Source of the DNA: Gallionellales bacterium CG03_land_8_20_14_0_80_55_15
Lineage (GTDB): Bacteria > Pseudomonadota > Gammaproteobacteria > Burkholderiales > Gallionellaceae
Reading direction: 5' to 3'
NCBI GenBank assembly: GCA_002780675.1
Contig: PEUR01000141.1
Span: forward strand, 1-10,575
Length of the DNA stretch: 10,575 nt
Part shown: piece by piece, positions 1 to 7,036 of the stretch
Layout of the letters: each line of letters opens with the position of its first letter
How positions within the stretch are numbered: position 1 is the stretch's first letter
Program-made: the position numbers and the translations under genes
Notes under the pieces: generated by a model
The model's database searches: none
What the model saw: only the letters and a program-made list of their open reading frames with translations
What the model was told of the DNA's origin: nothing

Positions 1-408
1 ACCGCCGAAGGGCAAATTCGTGATGATGTGACGTATGCGCAACTGGCGGAATTTGTCTGGTTTGTGGAGACAGGAACGGGGCTTAAATCCCCCCTAACCC
101 CCCTTTTGCAAAGGGGGGAGAAGATGAATGTGGTGCGAGAATTCCCCACTTTGAAAAAGGGGGGGGAGGGGGGGATTTCTCCTTTGTTGGGCATCCACCA
201 AGGCCGCGCGATTTACCTGCTGTACAACGGCATTCTCAAGGATAAGTCAGTGGCGGGCGGCAATGTGCTTACATCGCAAGTATTTGATTTACTTGAAATT
301 TTTGACGGATCAAAAGTGATCTATGCCGCCGCTTGCCGTTTGGGCGCGGCACGTTTGCAGCGGGAAAATATCGTCTTCAAGCAAACCCCTTACGCGTTGG
401 CGGTATAA
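1..408 (+). CDS. Site-specific DNA methyltransferase, probably type III Mod subunit (3' end only)
   Basis: The frame is open from the first base to a TAA at 406-408, giving the last 135 residues of a gene whose start lies outside the window. After the repeat-derived block the protein reads SPLLGIHQGRAIYLLYNGIL, then GGNVLTSQVFDLL. From memory this resembles the C-terminal part of type III adenine-specific Mod proteins, where a VWFTETG-like segment precedes PLLG and GRAIYLLYNG. The catalytic motifs (DPPY and the AdoMet FxGxG) are not in the window, so methylation is inferred from this C-terminal match and from the res gene downstream. Residues encoded by about 85-178 come from a pair of palindromic repeats inserted between ETGTG and SPLLG, adding roughly 30 residues without breaking the frame. 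The gene could instead be another beta-class methyltransferase subtype. The target sequence cannot be read from this fragment. Confidence 0.62.
   Translation, partial: TAEGQIRDDVTYAQLAEFVWFVETGTGLKSPLTPLLQRGEKMNVVREFPTLKKGGEGGISPLLGIHQGRAIYLLYNGILKDKSVAGGNVLTSQVFDLLEIFDGSKVIYAAACRLGAARLQRENIVFKQTPYALAV
85..119 (+). repeat. Palindromic C/G-rich repeat, left unit in mod
   Basis: The unit is AAAT, C6, TAA, C6, TTTTGCAAA, G6, A. Bases 98-118 form a near-perfect palindrome: C6, a TTTTGCAAA centre, G6. It lies inside the methyltransferase reading frame and is translated as KSPLTPLLQRGE. It matches, with small differences, the unit at 7296-7330 in aceF. The reverse complement of 143-178 is a diverged copy, so this is the left member of an inverted pair. 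Confidence 0.9.
143..178 (-). repeat. Palindromic C/G-rich repeat, right (inverted) unit in mod
   Basis: On the + strand it reads TCCCCACTTTG, A5, G8, A, G7, ATTT. Its reverse complement starts AAAT, C7, T, C8, and aligns along its length with the unit at 85-119. The spacer between the two is about 23 bases. It is translated as LKKGGEGGI. The KGGxGG peptide recurs as AKGGLGG in the aceF right unit. The G8 and G7 runs, separated by a single A, are the longest G-rich stretch in the left part of the window. Confidence 0.85.
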
Positions 409-427
409 ACTTACATTACATTTTTTC

Positions 428-432
428 AGGAG
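428..432 (+). promoter_or_regulatory. Shine-Dalgarno for the antitoxin gene
   Basis: AGGAG lies 9 bases upstream of the ATG at 442, in the 33-base gap after the methyltransferase stop. It is the clearest ribosome binding site in the left third. It marks the entry point of the coupled antitoxin-toxin-res-fau unit, whose later genes overlap one another. No convincing -35/-10 pair was seen in the gap. Confidence 0.7.
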
Positions 433-441
433 TGTTAAATC

Positions 442-648
442 ATGATTACGGCTGAAGTTATGGAGCAGGCATTGAGCCTGAAATCTGCTGATCGCTATGC
501 GCTGCTGGAGCTGTTGCATTCTAGCCTGGACAAGCCTGACCCTGAAATCAACCAGGTTTGGCATGAGGAAATCTTGCGTCGGATAAAAGCTTTTAACGAA
601 GGAAGGCTTGAAACGGTCTCGATGGAAGAAGCCTTCAGGGATTTATAG
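442..648 (+). CDS. Addiction module antitoxin (PF09720/TIGR02574-like)
   Basis: A 68-residue acidic protein beginning MITAEVMEQALSLKSADRYA. The central LKSADRYALLELLHSSLD (residues 13-30) matches the pattern LsxxeRxxLxxxLlxSLd of the small putative addiction module component family, which pairs with RelE/ParE toxins. The C-terminal half (W40 to L68) is charged, with EEILRRIKAFNEGRLETVSMEEA, as in this family, where it is expected to wrap the toxin. The start is set by AGGAG at 428-432. The TAG stop at 646-648 overlaps the GTG start of the toxin by one base, so the pair is translationally coupled. Family assignment is by recognition. Toxin neutralisation is inferred from the pairing. Confidence 0.82.
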   Translation: MITAEVMEQALSLKSADRYALLELLHSSLDKPDPEINQVWHEEILRRIKAFNEGRLETVSMEEAFRDL

Positions 649-947
649 TGAAGCTGATTTTTTTACGCATTGCGCGCAATGAAATGGCGGAAATAAAACG
701 CTATTACAATTTTCAGCAAAAAGGATTGGGGGATGCCTTTCAGCGTGAGGCACAGACCGCTGCCCAGCTGATACTGGCACGTCCACTTTCCTGGCAAATT
801 GAAATTGAACCAACCCGGCGGTTCATCTTGAATCGTTTTCCCTACAAGATGGTATATCTGGTGCAGGCCGAGCAAGTCGTTATCGTTGCTGTCATGCATC
901 AACATCGTCGCCCGGATTACTGGGTAGATCACCTTCCAAACCCATGA
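648..947 (+). CDS. RelE/ParE family toxin
   Basis: A 99-residue basic protein starting at GTG 648, one base inside the antitoxin stop. It has the usual ParE/RelE layout: an N-terminal strand and helix with ARNEMAEIKRYY (residues 9-20), a GLGDAFQREA helix (26-35), then RFILNRFPYKMVYLV (58-72) and AVMHQHRRPDYW (81-92). The FPY and H-x-x-R-x-P-x-YW ends are characteristic of the superfamily. Members either cleave mRNA at the ribosome (RelE) or poison gyrase (ParE), and the sequence does not decide which. The length is normal and all conserved segments are present, so it looks intact. Its TGA overlaps the ATG of res in an ATGA (944-947), placing toxin and restriction subunit in one coupled mRNA. 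Confidence 0.85.
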   Translation: MKLIFLRIARNEMAEIKRYYNFQQKGLGDAFQREAQTAAQLILARPLSWQIEIEPTRRFILNRFPYKMVYLVQAEQVVIVAVMHQHRRPDYWVDHLPNP

Positions 948-3616
948 CCACTTTCCTTCCCAAGCTATACCAGCAAGCGGTACTCGATAGCGTCGAGACT
1001 TATTTCCGCGCCTGTTTGCAATTAGGCGATGCCGACACCGCGTTTTACCAAACCACCCGCGAGTTGTGGGGCGAGGGCAGCAAGTATCAAGCCATCGCGG
1101 GGTTTTCATCGGACATGCCGTATTTCTGTCTGCGCGTTCCGACCGGCGGCGGTAAGACCTGGCTGGCGGCGAAGAGTGTGGCGCTGATCAACACACATTT
1201 ATTGCGCTGCGAACACAGTGTCATTTTGTGGCTGGTGCCAAGCAAGGCGATACGCGAGCAGACCCTGAAAGCCTTGCGCAACCCGCAACATCCCTATCAC
1301 GCCGCCTTGAAGGAAGCCGGGCCGCTGACGGTGCTGGCGCTGGAGGAGGCGAAAAATGTGACACGCGCCACGCTGGAGACCTCCACCACGGTGATCGTGG
1401 CGACGGTGCAGGCGTTCCGCCGCGAGGATACCGAGTGGTTAAAAGTCTATCAATCGAGCGGTGCGCTGATGCATCACTTCGAGCATTTGACCTCGGAACA
1501 AGGTGCGGAACTATTACGCGACGGCGAGACTACGCCCTATTCGCTGGCGAATGTGCTGCGCCTGCGCCGCCCGTTTGTGATTGTAGATGAGGCGCACAAC
1601 AACCGCACGCCGCTGTCATTCAAGACTTTTGCCGATTTTCGTCCGAGCGGCATTCTGGAACTGACCGCCACGCCGGATACCGAGCAAACGCCGAGCAATG
1701 TGCTACACAGTGTTTCCGCCGCCGAGTTGAAAGCGGAGCAGATGATTAAGCTACCAATCATGCTGGAGTCCGAACCGAACTGGCAGCAATGCCTAGCCGA
1801 TGCGCTGGCACGGCGTAGCGAGTTACAAACACTGGCCGAGCAGGAAGCACGCTGCGGCGCACCTTATCTGCGTCCGCTGGTGTTGATACAGGCAGAAAAG
1901 CGCCGACAAGGAGTCGAGACGCTGGATGTGGAACGGGTTAAACGTGAACTCGTCGAGAACCATCGCGTCCCCCCCGCAGAAATCATCATCGCCACTGGCG
2001 ACGAAAGAGGACTGGAAAAAGTGGATGCAGACTATCTGCACGGCATTGCTGATGCGGCGTGTCCGGTCAAGTTTGTTATCACCCAACAAGCCTTGGCGGA
2101 AGGCTGGGATTGCCCGTCTGCCTATATTTTGGTGAGTATGGCCGAGCTGCATTCGGCCACTTCGGTGGAACAATTGTTGGGGCGCGTATTGCGCCAACCG
2201 GATGCACAGCGGCGTACCAGTCAGGCGCTGAACCAGTCTTATGCGTTTGTGGTATCGCGCAATTTTGCCGAGACCGCATCCGCCTTGCGTGACCGGCTGG
2301 TACAGGGCGCGGGCTTTGATCGCCACGCGGCAGCGGAATTCGTGCAGGCGGTGAAACAACAGCAAAGACCGCTCGATCTTGAAGGCAACGCGGGAAGTAT
2401 CGTGATGCATCCGGTGGTGATTTCGTTAACGGAAAAGCCGGATGTAAAAAGCCTCCCCAAAGCACTGCGCAGCAAAATTAGCTGGGATGACAAGGCGCAA
2501 GCACTGACCATTTCACAGCCGTTGAGCGAGGCCGAACAGCTAAGCGTCGAGCAATCGGTGCAAAGCGAACCCGCCAGGGTTGCCATCGGGCAGGCAGCCG
2601 TGACCAGTCGCACCACGGCGGTGGAATTTTTCTATACACCCGCCGAGTTGGGTACACGCTTTGCCGTGCCGCAAATGGCGCTGTTCATGCAGGGCGAACT
2701 GACGCTGTTCGATGATGCGGAAGTGCTTGATTATCCTTGGGATTTATCCTGTTATGACGCAGCGCCGACGTTGCCGGATCTGTCTGAACTGAATGCCGCC
2801 CTCAAGGTATCCGAAGGCGGCGAGATAGATGTGGATGAGGCGGGCAGGATGACCGCGCGCTTTATCGCCGATATGCAGCGGGATTTGGGACTGGCGTATC
2901 GCCCGGACAATTGGGATGCAGTGAAATTGGCGGCGTGGCTGTGCCGCAATCTGCCTGAGCCCTCCATCACGCACGCCAGCAAACAAGCGTTCGTCGCGCA
3001 CTGGATCAGCGCACTCTTCGCCCGTCCCGGCTACGATCTGGGGCGCGCCAACCGGCAAAAATTCCTGATCCGCAACCTGCTGGAACGCCGCATAAAAGAC
3101 CTGCGCAGCGCAGCTGTCAAACAGGCTTATCAGCAAACCTTGTTTGGCGCAGACAATGCAAACCGCGTGGTGGTAGATGAACGCCATTGCTTCGAATATC
3201 ACCCGCAAGGCTATGCGCCCAGCCGCGACTACGATGGTCGCTTCGGCCAATTTACTTTCCAGAAACACTATTACGGGCGCATCGGCGATTTCGATAGCGG
3301 CGAGGAATTCGCCTGCGCGTGCTGGCTGGACACCCAGGCACAAAAAGGACGCATCAGTTTCTGGGTGCGCAATCTGGTGCGCAAGGAAGGCTGCGCGTTC
3401 TTTTTGCAAAAGGCCGATGGGCGCTTCTACCCCGATTTTTTATGCCAGCTACCGGATGGCACGGTACTCGTCGTCGAATATAAAGGCGCGGATCGCTGGA
3501 AAGAAGCCGAGGATGACCGCCTGATCGGTGGCTTATGGGCTGAATTGTCCGGCGGGCGCTGCCGGTTTGTGATGATAAAAGACAAGCAGTGGCAAGGAAT
3601 TGAGGCCATGCTATGA
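944..3616 (+). CDS. Type III-like restriction enzyme Res subunit (DEAH helicase plus PD-(D/E)xK nuclease)
   Basis: An 890-residue superfamily 2 helicase with a C-terminal nuclease. Walker A is PTGGGKT (66-72), motif Ia is near LVPSKAIREQT (98-107), motif II is DEAH (215-218) and motif III is TATP (241-244). Motif V is ALAEGWDCP (383-391) and motif VI is QLLGRVLRQP (410-419). These span two RecA folds, about residues 30-460. The C-terminus has FYPDF with D831 and VVEYKG with E845 and K847, the PD-x(n)-ExK catalytic pattern of type III Res proteins. In that family ATP hydrolysis drives communication along DNA and cleavage needs the Mod partner, whose gene end lies upstream. No frameshift or missing key residue is visible, so the subunit looks functional. 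The start overlaps the toxin stop (ATGA). Some relatives are annotated only as DEAD/DEAH helicases, so restriction activity is a family-based inference. Confidence 0.85.
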   Translation: MTTFLPKLYQQAVLDSVETYFRACLQLGDADTAFYQTTRELWGEGSKYQAIAGFSSDMPYFCLRVPTGGGKTWLAAKSVALINTHLLRCEHSVILWLVPSKAIREQTLKALRNPQHPYHAALKEAGPLTVLALEEAKNVTRATLETSTTVIVATVQAFRREDTEWLKVYQSSGALMHHFEHLTSEQGAELLRDGETTPYSLANVLRLRRPFVIVDEAHNNRTPLSFKTFADFRPSGILELTATPDTEQTPSNVLHSVSAAELKAEQMIKLPIMLESEPNWQQCLADALARRSELQTLAEQEARCGAPYLRPLVLIQAEKRRQGVETLDVERVKRELVENHRVPPAEIIIATGDERGLEKVDADYLHGIADAACPVKFVITQQALAEGWDCPSAYILVSMAELHSATSVEQLLGRVLRQPDAQRRTSQALNQSYAFVVSRNFAETASALRDRLVQGAGFDRHAAAEFVQAVKQQQRPLDLEGNAGSIVMHPVVISLTEKPDVKSLPKALRSKISWDDKAQALTISQPLSEAEQLSVEQSVQSEPARVAIGQAAVTSRTTAVEFFYTPAELGTRFAVPQMALFMQGELTLFDDAEVLDYPWDLSCYDAAPTLPDLSELNAALKVSEGGEIDVDEAGRMTARFIADMQRDLGLAYRPDNWDAVKLAAWLCRNLPEPSITHASKQAFVAHWISALFARPGYDLGRANRQKFLIRNLLERRIKDLRSAAVKQAYQQTLFGADNANRVVVDERHCFEYHPQGYAPSRDYDGRFGQFTFQKHYYGRIGDFDSGEEFACACWLDTQAQKGRISFWVRNLVRKEGCAFFLQKADGRFYPDFLCQLPDGTVLVVEYKGADRWKEAEDDRLIGGLWAELSGGRCRFVMIKDKQWQGIEAML

Positions 3617-4218
3617 GGGATATTCCCGCGATCAAACAAGCCCTGCGCAAGAACATCCTCTCTGTTCGCGAGCGGTTGTTGGCGGATGTTCGCAGCGCCT
3701 GTGACGCGGCGATTACCGAACGCCTGTTGCAATTGCCAGAATATAAACAAGCCACAACGGTGCTGGGCTATATGAACTTCGGCAGCGAATATGCCTGCGA
3801 GTTGTGGGTGGCGCAGGCGTTAATTGAGGGCAAAAGGCTGGTTTTGCCCAAGGTGAACCGCCATACCAATCACCTCGATCTGTATCGGGTGGACGACTTG
3901 GAAAACCAACTGGAGTCGGGCTTGTGGGGGATACGCGAGCCTATCGTCGAACGCTGTGAGCAGCTAAATGACATAAATGAGGTAGAATTCGCGCTATTGC
4001 CCGGCGTGGCATTTTGCCGGGAGGGTGCGCGGCTGGGCTATGGCGGCGGTTTTTACGACAAGTTGCTGGCGAATGTGTCGCCGCGCACCGCGCGGGTCGC
4101 CGCCGCTTATACGCTGCAGCTTGTGGCACAGCTGCCGCAGGAAGCGACCGATGTAAAGGTGGGCTGGATTGTTACCGAAGAAGAAACAATCAACTGTTTA
4201 ACCAGTAGAAATTCCTGA
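3613..4218 (+). CDS. fau: 5-formyltetrahydrofolate cyclo-ligase
   Basis: A 201-residue protein that converts 5-formyltetrahydrofolate to 5,10-methenyltetrahydrofolate using ATP (MTHFS; E. coli YgfA/Fau). The family signature is clear: LPGVAF (129-134) followed by RLGYGGGFYDK (140-150), the phosphate-binding and substrate region. The N-terminal basic helix IKQALRKNILSVRERL (7-22) and LGYMNFGSEY (51-60) also fit. The length is normal for the family. The ATG at 3613 overlaps the res stop in an ATGA, and GAGG at 3602-3605, inside the res coding end, is a well-placed Shine-Dalgarno. Expression therefore probably depends at least partly on the restriction cassette transcript. In gamma-proteobacteria this gene commonly follows the 6S RNA gene; no such RNA fits here. 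Confidence 0.93.
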   Translation: MRDIPAIKQALRKNILSVRERLLADVRSACDAAITERLLQLPEYKQATTVLGYMNFGSEYACELWVAQALIEGKRLVLPKVNRHTNHLDLYRVDDLENQLESGLWGIREPIVERCEQLNDINEVEFALLPGVAFCREGARLGYGGGFYDKLLANVSPRTARVAAAYTLQLVAQLPQEATDVKVGWIVTEEETINCLTSRNS

Positions 4219-4237
4219 AGTTCCGTCAGGCTGCTGC

Positions 4238-4277
4238 AGGCCGAAATCCAGTTGATTAAAAATCGGGGTTTCGGCCT
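4238..4277 (+). promoter_or_regulatory. Imperfect hairpin in the fau-aceE gap
   Basis: AGGCCGAAATCC (4238-4249) can pair with GGGTTTCGGCCT (4266-4277) over 12 positions with one U-G wobble, around a 16-base AT-rich loop. A smaller hairpin, CCTGA/TCAGG (4214-4218 with 4226-4230), lies just before it at the fau stop. No T-run follows the larger stem, so it is not a textbook intrinsic terminator. It sits about 65 bases upstream of the aceE ATG. It could be a terminator variant, an mRNA-stability element, or an operator or leader structure for aceEF. The rest of the 123-base gap shows no convincing sigma-70 promoter. Confidence 0.5.
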
Positions 4278-4341
4278 ACGTTCGGAACGATGAAATAGAC
4301 GTAATTTCCAAGCAGAATAACTTTAAGTGAGAGAGTGGAAG

Positions 4342-6999
4342 ATGGCAAATTTACCTGATAACGACCCGCAGGAAACGCAAGAGTGGCTGGATGCGCTCGA
4401 GTCTGTTCTTAAAAATGAAGGCGCGGAACGCGCCCATTTTCTGCTGGGACAACTGATAGATAAAGCCCGCAATTCGGGCGCGGGCGTACCGTTCAGCGCG
4501 ACCACACCGTATTGCAACACCATCGCCGTGGCGGACGAGGAACGTTCCAGCGGCAACCACGAAATCGAGCACCGCATCCGCGCCATGACCCGTTGGAACG
4601 CGATGGCGCTGATTTTGAATGCCAATCATGACTCTTCCGAACTAGGCGGACATATCGCCAGTTTTGCTTCGGCGGCGACTTTGTACGACGTGGCTTTCAA
4701 CCATTTCTTCCACGGCAAGACCGACACGCACGGCGGCGATCTGGTGTATTTTCAGGGTCACTCGTCCCCCGGCGTTTACGCGCGCGCCTTCCTCGAAGGC
4801 CGCATCAGCGAAGCAACTATGTACAAATTCCGTCAGGAAACGGCGGGCGGCGGTTTATCCTCCTACCCGCACCCCTGGCTGATGCCGGATTTCTGGCAGT
4901 TCCCCACCGTTTCGATGGGACTGGGTCCGTTGATGGCGATTTATCAGGCGCGCTTCCTGCGCTATATGGAACATCGCGGCATGGTCAAGACCGAAGGCCG
5001 CAAGGTCTGGGCTTATCTGGGTGACGGTGAAACGGATGAGCCGGAATCACTGGGCGCGGTTTCGATGGCCGGACGCGAAAAACTGGACAACTTAATTTTT
5101 GTGGTGAACTGCAATCTGCAACGTCTGGACGGCCCGGTGCGCGGCAACGGCAAAATTATCCAGGAACTGGAAGGCGTGTTCCGTGGCGCGGGCTGGAATG
5201 TCATCAAGGTGGTGTGGGGCGGCCAGTGGGATCGTCTGCTCGCCAAAGACAAGAACGGCTTGCTGCAACAACGTATGCAGGAAGTGGTGGACGGCGAATA
5301 TCAGACCTATAAATCCCGTGATGGCGCCTATGTGCGCGAACACTTCTTCGGCAAATATCCCGAGTTGCTGGAAATGGTAGCCGATATGTCCGACCACGAA
5401 ATCTGGCGCCTCAATCGCGGCGGACATGATCCGCACAAGGTTTATGCGGCCTACGCGGCGGCCACCAAACACACCGGCCAGCCTACCGTCATTCTGGCAA
5501 AAACGGTCAAAGGCTACGGCATGGGCGAAGCGGGCGAAGCACAGAACATCACCCACCAGCAAAAGAAAATGGCCGGTCAAGTGTTGCTCCAGTTCAGAGA
5601 CCGTTTCAACCTGCCGCTGAGCGATGAAGAAGTCGCCAGCCTGAAGTTCTACCGTCCTGCCGAAGGCAGTCAGGAAATGAAATATTTACAGGAACGAACC
5701 GCAGCGATGGGTTCGGTACCCGCGCGCAATCCGGCCAGCGAACCGCTGCAAATCCCGGAACTTGAAGCCTTCACCGCCTTGCTGAAAAGCACCGAAGGCC
5801 GCGAAATCTCCACCACCATGGCGTTCGTGCGAATGCTGGGCATTCTGGTCAAGGACAAGAATATCGGCAAACAAGTCGTGCCTATCGTGCCGGACGAATC
5901 GCGTACCTTCGGCATGGAAGGCATGTTCCGCCAACTGGGTATTTTCTCGCAGGTGGGCCAGCTCTACACCCCGCAGGATGCCGACCAGTTGATGTTCTAC
6001 AAGGAAGACAAGACCGGCCAGATTTTGCAGGAAGGCATCAACGAGGCGGGCGCGATGTCCTCCTGGATCGCCGCCGCCACGGCCTACGCCAACCACGGCC
6101 GTGCCATGCTGCCGTTCTACATTTACTACTCGATGTTCGGCTTCCAGCGCATCGGCGACCTGGCCTGGGCGGCGGGCGATATGCGCGCGCGCGGCTTTAT
6201 GATCGGCGGGACGGCAGGACGCACCACGCTGAACGGTGAAGGCTTGCAGCACGAAGACGGCCACAGCCATCTGATGTCGGCGACGATACCGAATTGCGTC
6301 TCTTACGATCCGACCTTCGCCTACGAGCTGGCGGTCATCATCCATGACGGGATGCGCCGCATGTATGTGAACCAGGAAGACGTGTTCTATTACCTCACCG
6401 TGATGAACGAAAACTATGCCCATCCTGCCATGCCAGAAGGCGCAGAAGCCAATATAATCAAGGGGATGTATTTGTTCAGCGAAGCCGCAGGGGACGACAG
6501 CAAGCCTCGGGTTCAGTTGATGGGCAGCGGCACGATATTGCGCGAAGCGATTGCCGCTGGCGGCTTGCTGGCCAACGATTTCGGCGTGGCAGCGGACATA
6601 TGGAGCGTGACCAGCTTTACCGAATTGCGCCGCGACGGCATTGATTGCGAACGCTGGAACACGCTGCATCCCGAAGATCAACCCCGCTTCAGCCATGTCG
6701 AGCAATGCATGGCCGACCGCGATGGTCCGGTGATCGCCGCAACCGATTACATGCGTTCCTTCGCCGACCAGATTCGCGGCTTTTTGCCCAAGAATTTCAA
6801 GGTGCTGGGCACGGATGGCTTCGGTCGTTCGGATACCCGCAAAAATTTGCGCCAGTTCTTTGAAGTGGATCGTTATTACATCGCCGTGACCGCGCTGAAA
6901 GCCCTGGCGGATGAAGGCACCCTGGATGCTTCCGAAGTCAGCCGTGCGATCAAGCTGTACAACATCAATCCAGAAAAAGCGAATCCGGTATCGGTTTAA
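4342..6999 (+). CDS. aceE: Pyruvate dehydrogenase E1 component, homodimeric type
   Basis: An 885-residue thiamine-diphosphate enzyme that decarboxylates pyruvate and reductively acetylates the lipoyl groups of E2. The ThDP/Mg motif is GDGETDEPES starting at G227 (D228) with N258 in VVNCNLQ, matching E. coli D230 and N260 with an offset of two. H405 in NITHQQKK corresponds to the active-site-loop His407. Other near-identical blocks include YFQGHSSPGVYARAFLEG and SSYPHPWLMPDFWQFPTVSM. The C-terminal domain ends with KVLGTDGFGRSDTR and FFEVDRYYI. The length agrees with E. coli AceE (887). I chose the ATG at 4342, giving MANLPDNDP; an in-frame GTG at 4327 would add five residues but has poorer support. 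Purine-rich GAGAG at 4330-4334 lies ahead of the ATG. The gap to aceF is 37 bases, so the two genes form one operon. Confidence 0.97.
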   Translation: MANLPDNDPQETQEWLDALESVLKNEGAERAHFLLGQLIDKARNSGAGVPFSATTPYCNTIAVADEERSSGNHEIEHRIRAMTRWNAMALILNANHDSSELGGHIASFASAATLYDVAFNHFFHGKTDTHGGDLVYFQGHSSPGVYARAFLEGRISEATMYKFRQETAGGGLSSYPHPWLMPDFWQFPTVSMGLGPLMAIYQARFLRYMEHRGMVKTEGRKVWAYLGDGETDEPESLGAVSMAGREKLDNLIFVVNCNLQRLDGPVRGNGKIIQELEGVFRGAGWNVIKVVWGGQWDRLLAKDKNGLLQQRMQEVVDGEYQTYKSRDGAYVREHFFGKYPELLEMVADMSDHEIWRLNRGGHDPHKVYAAYAAATKHTGQPTVILAKTVKGYGMGEAGEAQNITHQQKKMAGQVLLQFRDRFNLPLSDEEVASLKFYRPAEGSQEMKYLQERTAAMGSVPARNPASEPLQIPELEAFTALLKSTEGREISTTMAFVRMLGILVKDKNIGKQVVPIVPDESRTFGMEGMFRQLGIFSQVGQLYTPQDADQLMFYKEDKTGQILQEGINEAGAMSSWIAAATAYANHGRAMLPFYIYYSMFGFQRIGDLAWAAGDMRARGFMIGGTAGRTTLNGEGLQHEDGHSHLMSATIPNCVSYDPTFAYELAVIIHDGMRRMYVNQEDVFYYLTVMNENYAHPAMPEGAEANIIKGMYLFSEAAGDDSKPRVQLMGSGTILREAIAAGGLLANDFGVAADIWSVTSFTELRRDGIDCERWNTLHPEDQPRFSHVEQCMADRDGPVIAATDYMRSFADQIRGFLPKNFKVLGTDGFGRSDTRKNLRQFFEVDRYYIAVTALKALADEGTLDASEVSRAIKLYNINPEKANPVSV

Positions 7000-7024
7000 C
7001 CGTTTACGGTTTGGAGTTTAAAGT

Positions 7025-7032
7025 TAGGAGAG
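7025..7032 (+). promoter_or_regulatory. Shine-Dalgarno for aceF
   Basis: TAGGAGAG lies 4 bases before a GTG start at 7037. It fixes the non-ATG start, because the protein from there begins [18 protein letters not shown], the expected N-terminus of a lipoyl domain. Confidence 0.75.
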
Positions 7033-7036
7033 ACAA

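Noticed and set aside
85..178. CRISPR array or tandem repeat array
   Set aside because: There are only two units and they are inverted, with no regular spacers and no cas genes. The units are palindromic and recur in aceF.
1..408. Methyltransferase pseudogene disrupted by the repeat
   Set aside because: The frame is continuous through both units and returns to a recognisable conserved C-terminus with a natural stop, so there is no evidence of inactivation in the visible part.
1823..2410. A 195-codon open frame on the - strand opposite res
   Set aside because: It is antisense to the res region that carries helicase motifs V and VI and has no start signal or recognisable domain.
4238..4277. 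Intrinsic terminator
   Set aside because: The stem is good but no T-run follows on either side, so I list it only as a structured element.
4219..4341. 6S RNA gene, because fau often follows ssrS in gamma-proteobacteria
   Set aside because: The gap is 123 bases, too short for a roughly 180-base 6S RNA. It lies downstream rather than upstream of fau, and the single hairpin does not resemble the 6S central bubble.
5686..6705. A 339-codon open frame on the - strand opposite aceE
   Set aside because: It lies wholly opposite a strongly conserved gene. Its protein shows no recognisable domain and is His/Arg/Ala-rich, as expected of an antisense shadow in GC-rich DNA.
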